A DNA stretch of 64,000 nucleotides from Promethearchaeota archaeon. Its GTDB lineage: Archaea > Asgardarchaeota > Lokiarchaeia > Sigyniarchaeales > SOKP01. Each line of letters opens with the position of its first letter. The first letter of the stretch is position 1. Positions 19,509 through 28,007 of this stretch are shown here, one piece after another. Location of the stretch: positions 60,285-124,284 of the forward strand of contig JAEOTR010000019.1 of the NCBI GenBank assembly GCA_016839705.1, written 5' to 3'. Under the pieces are notes generated by a model that was not told the origin of the DNA, did no database searches, and was given only the letters and a program-made list of their open reading frames with translations. Made by a program: the position numbers and the translations under genes.

Positions 19509-20069
19509 ATGAAACTCCTAATGAATAAAAAAAACTTAATAAAGTTATATTCTCAGTTAGATTTACCATTTCAAGAAACTAAACAGCTCTATCTTAAAGA
19601 GATATTTAAAACACTAGAGAGTAAATTTGACCTCCAGAAAAATTCTACACAATTTTTTATCGATTTAGGATCTGGAAGTGGTCAGGTTATCATTTATTGT
19701 GCGTTAAACTATGGAATAAGATCAATCGGAGTTGAAATTGATCCGATCCTTATAAAAGAAGCCAAATATTCTATTCGATTATTAAAAAAAAGTAATTATG
19801 CGAAAAAAAAAGTTTTAGGAAAAATAACCCTCATATCTGGCGATTTTTTTGAACTTAATTTAAAAGATTATGATTTTATTTACATCTTTTCTTTACCCAC
19901 AATGCAAAAATATCTCAGACATGTATTCCAGACTATAAAAAGTGGAGCAATTATTATATCTCATAGGCACCCTTTTAGAAATTTTAAGGGGTGCTTAGAT
20001 TTGAAGTTCAAATTAGAACATGAAGGAGATAATCAAGAAGCTACTACATATTTTTACAATAAATTATAG
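19509..20069 (+). CDS. class I SAM-dependent methyltransferase
   Basis: A protein of about 186 residues with the SAM-binding motif I FIDLGSGSGQV, followed by motif II VEIDP and an ISGDFFELNL acidic loop. The start of the protein (KLYSQLDLPFQETKQLY) is helical and may form the substrate lid. The pattern loosely recalls DOT1-like or small-molecule methyltransferases, but no motif fixes the substrate. I chose the ATG at 19509; a GTG at 19464 would add 15 residues. It follows the ABC exporter genes on the same strand. Confidence 0.68.
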   Translation: MKLLMNKKNLIKLYSQLDLPFQETKQLYLKEIFKTLESKFDLQKNSTQFFIDLGSGSGQVIIYCALNYGIRSIGVEIDPILIKEAKYSIRLLKKSNYAKKKVLGKITLISGDFFELNLKDYDFIYIFSLPTMQKYLRHVFQTIKSGAIIISHRHPFRNFKGCLDLKFKLEHEGDNQEATTYFYNKL

Positions 20070-20175
20070 GTCTAGATTCAAAAAACTAAAAACTATATTA
20101 TAAATAAAAATAAAATTAATAATTATATAATTTTAAAAATTTGAAATTTAAACTTTAAATTAGGTGTAAAATAGA

Positions 20176-20874
20176 ATGGTTTCCGTAACAGGCTGGATAG
20201 ATGGATTAACCGCGACACTTATTATTCTTTCATCTGTAATTTTTGGATTAATCTCATTATCTAAATCGATAAGATTGAAAGCAAAGCTTCTTTCTATTGC
20301 AGGTATCCAGATGATTTTTGTTGGGTTTTTATGGCTTGGACCGACAATTGATTTAATTCTGGTTCTGTCGACGGGTGCGAATATTAGTCCATTTTCAACA
20401 TATTCCATATTAAGCTATCTTTGGGTTGCTCCAGCATTAATTACAGCGATGTATTTGGGGGGGGAACTTATCCTTCCAAAAGGAAAATGGATTTTAGTTG
20501 GGATCTTTATAGTTTTAGGTGTAATATTCGAATATTTTTTATGGTTTCAAACAAACGATTCATTTACATGGGTTTTAGCAAATCCTGGTGAAGACTTAAT
20601 AGATGCAAGTTTCGTTCGTACTCATCCGACATTTCTAATGATAGCATTATTCTTAGTTGCTACATTAGTGTTCTTAGCAATCGGCTTTTTTGTCAAAGCG
20701 AAACAAGCAACTGGTGAGCTTAGAAAAAAATTTATTTACCTTGGATTAGGATTTACTATTTTTGTACTCTGCGGTGCGTTAGATTCGATACTGACCTTAC
20801 CTTTAGCGATTGGATTTGTGAGAATAGTAATGGCCACGTTTGCTCTGTGGATGTATTTAGGGTTAAAAACCTAA
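20176..20874 (+). CDS. seven-transmembrane protein, unknown function
   Basis: A 232-residue integral membrane protein. Seven hydrophobic segments can be counted (about residues 10-28, 38-55, 80-100, 107-127, 152-173, 184-204 and 208-228), with short connecting loops and no large soluble domain. The layout resembles the 7TM sensor regions found alone or fused to histidine kinases, but no such kinase is attached. No family motif is evident. It stands alone, with a T-rich run after the stop (about 20880-20890) that may terminate transcription. Confidence 0.6.
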   Translation: MVSVTGWIDGLTATLIILSSVIFGLISLSKSIRLKAKLLSIAGIQMIFVGFLWLGPTIDLILVLSTGANISPFSTYSILSYLWVAPALITAMYLGGELILPKGKWILVGIFIVLGVIFEYFLWFQTNDSFTWVLANPGEDLIDASFVRTHPTFLMIALFLVATLVFLAIGFFVKAKQATGELRKKFIYLGLGFTIFVLCGALDSILTLPLAIGFVRIVMATFALWMYLGLKT

Positions 20875-20938
20875 TTATTCTTTTTTTTTGTTTAATTAAT
20901 TTGTTATTATTGAGTTTTAATTAAAATTAGTAATAAGA

Positions 20939-21280
20939 TCATTTTTTATTGATTTTAACTAAGACTTCCTTGAGATACAATTTCATGAAATATCTTTGGC
21001 TATTACAGTAATCAAGTTTTTGATCACTAGTAAGGTCTGGATAGTTTGATAGAATTGAATGAATATCCACTGATATAGACAGATATTCTTCTTCTGCTTT
21101 AGTTAGATTTAGTCTAGAAAAAGAAAATGGATGGTTTTTGTCTTCAAAAATTAGATGGTTTGAATCTTCCTGTTTAAAAATTTCCGAGACTGGTTCTATT
21201 ATGATATTTGGATTTTTATTATGAAAATAATCATATGGTAAAATTGATTTTATACTAGAGATATTCTTCTCTACACGCAC
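20939..21280 (-). CDS. short hypothetical protein
   Basis: A frame of 113 residues starting at a GTG (21278-21280); upstream codons remain open for about 14 codons but contain no ATG. The sequence is charged and mostly polar, without membrane segment or cysteine cluster. I do not recognise it. The composition is protein-like and it has a plausible stop, but the weak start leaves doubt about its reality. Confidence 0.4.
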   Translation of the reverse strand: MRVEKNISSIKSILPYDYFHNKNPNIIIEPVSEIFKQEDSNHLIFEDKNHPFSFSRLNLTKAEEEYLSISVDIHSILSNYPDLTSDQKLDYCNSQRYFMKLYLKEVLVKINKK

Positions 21281-21627
21281 TTCAGAGAGTTCTTTGTTAA
21301 TATATCCCTTTGAAATTATACCTCATCTCGGAGAATTTTAAATTTGATATTATTGAAATTAAATTGATATTTATAAAAAGAGCCTCTCCAAATTTAGTGG
21401 AAATGAAAGACATTTGTATAATAATGGGGATAACACATTAAAAAATGATAGGTTAGTTTTATACAAATTTGATAACATATTCTTTAGCGAACTGCGAAAT
21501 GGAATTTTCCAAAAATTAGAGAAGAATATGATAGTTTAACGGAGGTAATAAAAAGGATTCAAAATTAAGAAAGAATGAAAATTCAAGATATATTGACGAC
21601 AAAAAAAGAGAGATAAGTATTTTAATT
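21281..21627 (+). pseudogene. intergenic region with possible decayed reading-frame remnant
   Basis: No intact gene lies in these 347 bases. On the plus strand a frame without start codon runs from about 21367 to 21539 and includes NDRLVLYKFDNIFFSELRNG. A second frame shifted by one base then reads EEYDSLTEVIKRIQN and stops near 21568. The composition is protein-like, so this may be the C-terminal remnant of a frameshifted gene. The evidence is composition and continuity only; it could be chance in AT-rich DNA. Confidence 0.2.
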
Positions 21628-23010
21628 TCAAGCTCTAGATTCTAAATATTTTCCATAATTCCATAAGCGAAATAAACTTATAGCAGCGGCTCTTGCAGAA
21701 TCGTAAATCATTATTCCATATTCTCTAGCTTTAACATAAAACTCATCTATTAAATCAATAGTGTCTTTTCGGGCTCTAGAAATATTTAATAAACATATTA
21801 TATTTTTATTTGAATCCTGTGATACAGTATTTGCAAAGCTTTTAACTACCTCATCCATAGTTAATTTTTCTGAGGTATACCATCCAGGATTAGTTGTAGT
21901 CAATATGGTAGATATATGAGGTTCTTCACCAAGAATTTTCATAACCTTAATCATATTGGGATAACCCCCGTTAGCTCCAAATTCCAAAGGATTTGACAAG
22001 TTTGAATTTACTTCCGGGATAAAATCCCTTATTTTGTTCTGTCCATCTTCAGTTATTCTTGGTATCTTTAGACCGTAAGCCTCACACTCATCTGTTAACT
22101 CTACGGCGGGACCTCCACCTCCTGTTAAAATAGCGGTATTACGATTTTTAGGAATTTTTAGAACTAAAACAGTTTGTATCATTTCTATTAACTCTTTGAA
22201 ATTATTAACAAGGATAACTCCTGTTTGATGGGCCATAGATTTCCACAATTTTATATTACCTGCTAAACCCCCTGTATGGCTCCTTACAGCGCTATGCCCT
22301 GCATTTAATTTACCTCCTTTCCATATTATCACAGGTTTTTCTTTGGTGGTTTCTTTTAGTAGCTTTACAAAATCACTTCCACCTCTCTTTAAGTTCTCTA
22401 CATACATAGTAATTACTTTCGTATCAGGATCGGATCGAAAGTAATTCAAGAAATCAAGTAAATCGAGATCAATCTGGTTTCCAAGAGAAACTATTTTTGA
22501 GAAATTATACCCACTAGCAATCCCCGTATATGCATGTCTATTAGCATTTCCCCCAGATTGACTTATAAAAGCTACAGGTCCACTTACTAATGAAAGTCTA
22601 TGTGAAAAACCAATGCGACCCTTAGGATTATATATCCCCATACAGTTAGGGCCAAGGATGCGTATGTGATTTTCTATGGCTTTCTCTAACAGTTGCTGTT
22701 CAAGCAGTTTTCCTTCTTTACCTAATTCAGAATAACCACTGGAAAATAAATGAGCAAAAAGGACACCTTTTTGTCCTAATTCTTCGATAATTTGAGGAGT
22801 AAATTTAGCAGGAACTGCAACAATTCCAAGATCAATCGGTATATCATCCGGCAAAGACGAAATAGAACCATAAACCTTGAGTCCTTGAATTTCTTCCCCT
22901 TCATACTTTGGATTAACAGGATAGATTGGACCTGAATATCCATATTCTTTAAAAGTTTCCAAATAATGAGATCCCCCCCAGCCTCTTCCTTTGCTAACAC
23001 CCACAACCAC
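21628..23010 (-). CDS. acyl-CoA synthetase (NDP-forming) alpha-type protein, start unresolved
   Basis: CoA-binding and succinyl-CoA-ligase-like domains as in the alpha part of ADP-forming acetyl/acyl-CoA synthetases, which convert acyl-CoA, ADP and phosphate to acid, CoA and ATP. Visible marks are the Rossmann start VVVGVSKGRG, ILGPNCMGIYNP, FISQSGGNA and RSHTGGLAG. The GTG at 23010 begins in the middle of the first beta strand. The same frame continues upstream with ERLFNPRAV and about 55 open codons to a TAA at 23176-23178, yet contains no ATG, GTG or TTG. So the true N-terminus uses a rare start codon or was damaged. No beta subunit (ATP-grasp) is adjacent. Confidence 0.8.
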   Translation of the reverse strand: MVVGVSKGRGWGGSHYLETFKEYGYSGPIYPVNPKYEGEEIQGLKVYGSISSLPDDIPIDLGIVAVPAKFTPQIIEELGQKGVLFAHLFSSGYSELGKEGKLLEQQLLEKAIENHIRILGPNCMGIYNPKGRIGFSHRLSLVSGPVAFISQSGGNANRHAYTGIASGYNFSKIVSLGNQIDLDLLDFLNYFRSDPDTKVITMYVENLKRGGSDFVKLLKETTKEKPVIIWKGGKLNAGHSAVRSHTGGLAGNIKLWKSMAHQTGVILVNNFKELIEMIQTVLVLKIPKNRNTAILTGGGGPAVELTDECEAYGLKIPRITEDGQNKIRDFIPEVNSNLSNPLEFGANGGYPNMIKVMKILGEEPHISTILTTTNPGWYTSEKLTMDEVVKSFANTVSQDSNKNIICLLNISRARKDTIDLIDEFYVKAREYGIMIYDSARAAAISLFRLWNYGKYLESRA

Positions 23011-23229
23011 TACAGCACGAGGGTTAAATAATCTCTCAAATGGGATGTGTTCTCTCTCAAAAGGGATATTTTTTCTTCTGATTTCTTCCTTTGATTTGAA
23101 ATCAATATCTTTGCCTTCACATGTCGTAATAGTAATACACCAATTATTATTAACTCCTATTTCTAAAATTATGAATTAAGGATAAGTAAAAAATTTTGTT
23201 AAAAAAAAAGAGATTTTAAAAAAATTAAA

Positions 23230-23796
23230 TTACAGCTTGGATCCACAATTTGGGCAAAAACTACCGCTTATTTCTATTTTATGACCACAATAGACACAGT
23301 AATTCTTACCTTCAGTAGGTAAAGGGGATTCTAATTTTTTAGCTGGAGGAACATATTCAGTTGCTTGAGAGTATGTAATTCCTTGACCTAATATAATTTG
23401 TCCTGATTCAGAATTAAAACTATATTTTGCAACTCCTTTTCTGCGTAAGTCTTGTAAAACACGGAGGATATCTTTTGGTCTCATACCTATCTCTAATGCT
23501 ATATGTTCGAGTTTGTGTGTACCTGTGAAGTTTCTTTGGATGAGAGCATTTTTGACTACTTGTTGATATTTATAATTTCGATAGACCTGTGTAAATCCCC
23601 CAATAAAGATAAAAAAGGCTGGAATAAAAAGCCAGTAACCCCAACTTGCTAAGCCTATAAACTCTATGTTATAACTTCTGAAAAACAATGATAATATTGC
23701 GACAAAGAGAAAAACAATTGCGGTAGCAAATGTCCCAATAGCGGAAGTATAATCCTCTTTATAATAATATCTATGTTTATATTTTTCATCTGACAT
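23230..23796 (-). CDS. membrane-anchored winged-helix protein with C-terminal zinc ribbon
   Basis: A 188-residue protein with two membrane segments (about residues 22-40 and 50-68), a winged-helix-like region (about 88-145, IALEIGMRPKDILRVLQDLR) and a C-terminal zinc ribbon (CVYCG and CPNCG). This combination recurs in archaeal membrane proteins of unknown role. It could be a regulator tethered to the membrane or a helix-turn-helix used for protein contacts. Start is an ATG (MSDEKYKHR). It ends about 70 bases before the open frame upstream of the acyl-CoA synthetase. Confidence 0.6.
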   Translation of the reverse strand: MSDEKYKHRYYYKEDYTSAIGTFATAIVFLFVAILSLFFRSYNIEFIGLASWGYWLFIPAFFIFIGGFTQVYRNYKYQQVVKNALIQRNFTGTHKLEHIALEIGMRPKDILRVLQDLRRKGVAKYSFNSESGQIILGQGITYSQATEYVPPAKKLESPLPTEGKNYCVYCGHKIEISGSFCPNCGSKL

Positions 23797-23976
23797 TTTT
23801 TCAACAACTTCCTTAAATTGAGTATTCTTTGATAAGGATTTATTCTTTATTATTTAAATTGTTTTAAGAGTCCGATCTTTAATGAATAATATAAACTGTT
23901 TACAAAATCGCTAGTTTCATTATAAAATGTGCATATTTAATATAATATAATTTAGGATCATGTTTAGAATAGAAGA

Positions 23977-24717
23977 TCATAACTCCTTTAACCAATCTGT
24001 ATTTTTTTTCAAGTGTTCGTACTCATTAATATCTCCAAAATCTCCCCGAAATTGATTTTTAGCCATTTTTATAACTCTTACTTTCCATTGTTGCTTTGAA
24101 ATACCAAAATTGATTGCTTCAGTTAATTCGATTTCTCCTCTTATTGAAGGTTTTAAATTTTTTAAAACAGTAAAAATAGCTTCTGATAAAATAAAAATTC
24201 CGCAATTATTAAGCTTCGATCTAAATTTACCTTTAGGAGGTTTTTCAGTTACCTCAATACAATATTTTCCTTCACAATTAACAATTGCACCTTTATAGGG
24301 ATCATCTGTGTAATTTGTTACCATTATGTAATTTGGTTTTTCTTTTTTAAATGTCGTAACAACTTCATTGTAAACATGATAAGAAACTAAAATATCTCCC
24401 CAAGTTAGAAAAAAATGACTTTCTTTTATCAGATCGTCACATAACAATAAAGCTCCTCCGGTACCATTTATTTCTGTTTGTTCGATGTATTCAATATTAA
24501 TTCCCCATTTATTTCCACCTTGAAAGTAATTAATTATTTGCTCCTTTAGGTAACCCACCACAATAATAAAATCTTTAAAACCTGCTTGGATTAATCCATT
24601 AATAATATATTCCAATAGTGGCTTACCATGAACAGAAATCATTGATTTCTGGTATGTATTAGTATAAGGTTTCATGCGTTTACCCTGACCAGCGCTTAAA
24701 ATAACTGCTTTCAGCAC
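23977..24717 (-). CDS. sugar nucleotidyltransferase (NTP transferase family)
   Basis: A 246-residue single-domain nucleotidyltransferase related to glucose-1-phosphate cytidylyl/thymidylyltransferases. The nucleotide loop ILSAGQGKRMKPYT, the sugar-binding QKSMISVHGKPLLEY and the metal-binding Asp in LTWGDILVSY are visible. I chose the GTG at 24717 (MLKAVILSAG): a GAAAGGAG ribosome-binding site stands seven bases before it, whereas the upstream TTG (24750) adds 11 residues of unlikely sequence. It lacks the beta-helix domain seen in the homologue at 9612. It probably supplies an activated sugar. Confidence 0.82.
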   Translation of the reverse strand: MLKAVILSAGQGKRMKPYTNTYQKSMISVHGKPLLEYIINGLIQAGFKDFIIVVGYLKEQIINYFQGGNKWGINIEYIEQTEINGTGGALLLCDDLIKESHFFLTWGDILVSYHVYNEVVTTFKKEKPNYIMVTNYTDDPYKGAIVNCEGKYCIEVTEKPPKGKFRSKLNNCGIFILSEAIFTVLKNLKPSIRGEIELTEAINFGISKQQWKVRVIKMAKNQFRGDFGDINEYEHLKKNTDWLKEL

Positions 24718-24985
24718 AATTCGACTCCTTTCTTGGTTTTTATTAAACAATAGTTATTACTATTAAAGAGCTCAATAAGATTTTTTGATATTATTATTCC
24801 TTTTGCTGCGAAGTATACAAAATTTCTATGAGCCCTAAGTTTGATCATTTTATAAAGTATAAGTATATTATTCTGGTATCACTGAAGTATTATAATTCTT
24901 TTTTTTTCAATTTAAGTAGATTATATTAATTTGGTAGAACAGTTTCAGTTCTATTGATTAGAAACGACCTACTTGGCTGAGATTA

Positions 24986-25738
24986 ATGATTTGTGACGTT
25001 TTGATAATAAAAGATGGTTTACCGTTGCTATCTAAGAGTTTTTCTAATTCTTCTAATGTCAAAAATATGTTCTCAGAAATAGATAATCTAATAATGGTAT
25101 CTGGATTTTTCTCCGCATTGAATTCATTTTCAAACTCCTTCGAATCACTCGGATGCATAAGTGAGTTGAAGATGGATAATTCTAATTTAAAATTATCTTT
25201 TTTAAGGGACCCACACGTCCCAGAATTGATTTTTCTAGCTACATTTGATAGTGACTCAGATGTAAAAAGCGTTAAAAGCTTTTTAAAAAAAATTTCAACC
25301 CTCTTTTTCGAAAAATTTGATATTAATCAAATTGCAAAATGGAATGGAAAATTAGATAGTTTTAAATCTTTTGAGAATATAATCGAAGAATGTATGAATG
25401 AGAATGAAACAGTTAAACATACTCAGCAAAATACCAAAGCATTTGACTGGTTAACAAGTTTTGAAACAGTTGATATTGTTAAAACTGAAGAAGAACTTGA
25501 AGTAAGTACTCCAGATCCTGAATTCTATAACTTTATCCCATGTTTTGAGGGCTCTGGTTCAAAAATTATAAATCCTAAAAATTACCTCACAGGAGATACT
25601 TCTTATAAAGTATATGATAAAATTGATGGGAAGAAAACAATCAACCAGATTACGAAAGAACTAGATAATCTTGATCAAACCAAAGTGTATAACATATGTA
25701 AAAATCTTGTTAAAATGGGATTTATCTCTTTTAACTGA
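24986..25738 (+). CDS. longin/roadblock-like domain protein with C-terminal winged-helix-like segment
   Basis: A 250-residue protein. The first 120 residues show the alternation of strands and helices of longin/roadblock-like domains (ICDVLIIKDGLPLLS, then MFSEIDNLIMVSGFFSALNSF, later ELIFLATFDSDSD), similar in pattern to the N-terminus of the 58287-59207 gene. Such domains bind small GTPases in eukaryotes and Asgard archaea. The last 50 residues (YKVYDKIDGKKTINQITKEL) look like a PqqD/winged-helix fold. The start is an ATG. It lies 95 bases upstream of the CheR/CheD reading frame on the same strand, so a functional link is possible. Confidence 0.6.
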   Translation: MICDVLIIKDGLPLLSKSFSNSSNVKNMFSEIDNLIMVSGFFSALNSFSNSFESLGCISELKMDNSNLKLSFLRDPHVPELIFLATFDSDSDVKSVKSFLKKISTLFFEKFDINQIAKWNGKLDSFKSFENIIEECMNENETVKHTQQNTKAFDWLTSFETVDIVKTEEELEVSTPDPEFYNFIPCFEGSGSKIINPKNYLTGDTSYKVYDKIDGKKTINQITKELDNLDQTKVYNICKNLVKMGFISFN

Positions 25739-25833
25739 TTTTTTTACCACAAAGGCTATTTTTTTATTATTTAATATTAAAATTAACATTTTCTTATTAC
25801 AAACAAATAAATATTTACAAAATTTTGTAATGG

Positions 25834-26586
25834 TTGAGTAAAAATTTACAATTATATGAGTTTTGGTGTAATAAGATTTCTCTAACAAATTCCGCGGAAT
25901 TTAAGTCGACTTCAATTGATGTCCTGATTGATAAACTTAAAGAAACCACTGGATTGAAATTTGATCAATATCAAAGGCAGTTTATTGAGAAAAGAATCTC
26001 CTTTCGGATGAAGAATCTCAAAATAGATTTGTATCAGGACTATATTGAATACATTCGTAAAAATCCTATCGAAGTTGATTTATTTTTAGATAAATTTACA
26101 ATCAATTATACTTATTTTTTCAGAAATCTTAGTGTTTTTGAGAATTTTGAGAAATTTATTAAATTCTATGTTAAAAGTAATAAAAAGGAAGTCTTAAAGA
26201 TTTGGTCTGCCCCGTGTGCAACCGGTGACGAACCTTATACACTCGCAATGATACTAGATAATTTAAAAAAGACAAATACAAATTTCCCTGATTTTAAAAT
26301 ATTTGATTCTGATATTGATACTAATGCACTTAAAATAGCAGATGAGGGGATTTACGGAGAATATGCTGTGCATGAAATGCCAAAACATTACTTAAATGCT
26401 TATTTTTCAAAAGAAATTAATGAACTTGGTCCAAAATTTACGCTTAGCAATGATATTAAGAACAAAGTCGAATTCATTCAGGAAGACATTATTAGGGAAC
26501 ATAAAACAAAAAATGTTTATGATGTGATCTTTTGTCGAAATTTCTTTATTTATATTAATCACCATGCTCGTGAAAACTTGTTGTGA
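25834..26586 (+). CDS. cheR: CheR-type protein glutamate methyltransferase, stopped by an in-frame TGA
   Basis: CheR methylates glutamates on chemoreceptors using SAM. Visible parts are the helical N-terminal domain with TINYTYFFRN (residues 89-98), the SAM site IWSAPCATGDEPYTLAM (123-139), DSDIDTNALKIA (158-169) and IFCRNFFIYI near the end. The TGA at 26584-26586 comes where the last CheR segment should begin. The same frame then continues with SGLLVLGGSEN, the conserved CheR ending, so the stop interrupts one longer protein. The start is a TTG directly after an upstream stop. No receptor, CheA, CheY or archaellum gene is in the window. Confidence 0.8.
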   Translation: MSKNLQLYEFWCNKISLTNSAEFKSTSIDVLIDKLKETTGLKFDQYQRQFIEKRISFRMKNLKIDLYQDYIEYIRKNPIEVDLFLDKFTINYTYFFRNLSVFENFEKFIKFYVKSNKKEVLKIWSAPCATGDEPYTLAMILDNLKKTNTNFPDFKIFDSDIDTNALKIADEGIYGEYAVHEMPKHYLNAYFSKEINELGPKFTLSNDIKNKVEFIQEDIIREHKTKNVYDVIFCRNFFIYINHHARENLL

Positions 26587-26877
26587 AATCTAGATAAAAG
26601 GATACATGAGAGTGGTTTATTAGTATTAGGAGGTTCTGAGAATATACCAAGGGAAAATTCAGTTTTTAGTACCCTCAGTATTAGAGACCATTTTTATATC
26701 AAAAACTTATTCAATAAGTCTGAATCCTATAAAAATGCATTAACTTCTCTCTTTCCAAGACAGAATATAAATAGATCTACAAAAAACTATTCTCTTTCAA
26801 AAAATCTTACTGGGGTAAAAGAAATAAAAAAGAATTCTAAAATTCTCCCTAAAATTAACAAAATTGCTAAAACTATA

Positions 26878-27963
26878 ATGAAAAATGAGAAGGTCAACAA
26901 AGAAAAGAAATTGGGAGAGTCTGAACCAACAAAAGCATCTGAATCCACTGAAGTTAAAATCACAGGACTTGTGGTTAATAATGGAATTAAAAGTCAATTC
27001 CCAGATACTAAGCGGTCTTCTTCCTTAGAACGCGTGGAGAATTTCAATAAAAATCAACACAAAAAATTAAAACAAAGGGAATTACTCCTCAAACAGCGAG
27101 AAATAAATATCGAATATAAAATAAAACATTTAGAAGACCAATTCAAAATTTTAGAAAAGGAACGAAAAGAAGTGAAAGAGCTCCTTTATGAAACAAATAA
27201 TAAAGATAAGGACATCACAAATCGTTTATTAGTTTTAGAACGTGTTTCAAGACAAATTGAGCAAAGAGAGAGAAGTTTAAAACTAAAAGAAGAACAATTA
27301 GAAAAACGATTAGTTAAGATGGAACAATATTCTAAAAATATGCTCCAACAAGAGCTTCAAATAAAAAATATTTCGAAAGAACTAGATAATCTCGATGAAA
27401 CAGAAAGAGTTTTTTCCCTTTATGAAGAAAGAAGAATGGATCAAGTGAAGAATCCTAAAAATAAGAAAGAATTAACAATCAAGATAGGATATTATAGCTT
27501 AATCCATTCATTTGATCAAAATACAACTGCAACAAAATTTAGGATCAAAGGTCTTGGTTCAGGCATTGGTTTAATTCTAAGAGATCCAAAAAATCATGTG
27601 TTTGCCATGTCTCATATTTCACTACCAAGCTCATTGGCCTCAAAACAAGGATATCATTTACTTTTTCCACATACATTTGCAGACACATCAGCGAAAGATT
27701 TACTTAATAATTTATTATACAATGGTGCTAATAGAGTAAATATTAAAGCTTTTATTGTCGGTGGGGCAAAAATATTTTTAGATTATGATATGACTTATCA
27801 AGAGAATATTGATACTGTTAAAAAGGAATTACAATCGTTAAAAATTGAAATAGAGGCTGAAGATGTCGGAGGATTGAGTGAAAGATCTGTAATTTATGAT
27901 ACTATTAATGATTCCCTCTTTGTTAAGAAATCTTGGGAATTTCAGTATAGAAAAATCGTTTAA
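26878..27963 (+). CDS. continuation of the CheR frame: coiled coil plus CheD-like domain lacking the catalytic Cys
   Basis: This frame is the same as the upstream CheR frame (26587 onward is open), so CheR end, linker, coiled coil and CheD form one protein if the TGA is ignored. Residues about 58-185 from the 26878 ATG form a long charged coiled coil. Residues 198-361 match CheD, the receptor glutamine deamidase: KGLGSGIGLILRD, SHISLP with His246, FIVGGAKIF and EAEDVGGLSERSV. In active CheD the motif reads GLGSC, but here Cys is Gly229, so deamidase activity is unlikely. If translated alone it could start at the 26878 ATG, but no ribosome-binding site supports that. Confidence 0.7.
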   Translation: MKNEKVNKEKKLGESEPTKASESTEVKITGLVVNNGIKSQFPDTKRSSSLERVENFNKNQHKKLKQRELLLKQREINIEYKIKHLEDQFKILEKERKEVKELLYETNNKDKDITNRLLVLERVSRQIEQRERSLKLKEEQLEKRLVKMEQYSKNMLQQELQIKNISKELDNLDETERVFSLYEERRMDQVKNPKNKKELTIKIGYYSLIHSFDQNTTATKFRIKGLGSGIGLILRDPKNHVFAMSHISLPSSLASKQGYHLLFPHTFADTSAKDLLNNLLYNGANRVNIKAFIVGGAKIFLDYDMTYQENIDTVKKELQSLKIEIEAEDVGGLSERSVIYDTINDSLFVKKSWEFQYRKIV

Positions 27964-28007
27964 GTTTTTTTTTATAGATAACAGTATAATTGATAATGAC
28001 AAAAAAA

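Noticed and set aside
25656..25690. Similar DNA in the longin-like gene and the coiled-coil region (about 27375)
   Set aside because: Both encode KELDNLD from nearly the same codons, but the match is only about 30 bases and could be chance in Lys/Glu/Leu-rich sequence; no wider repeat is seen.
26584..26586. Selenocysteine codon
   Set aside because: CheR has no Cys or Sec at this position and no SECIS could be shown; a nonsense mutation or sequence error is more likely.
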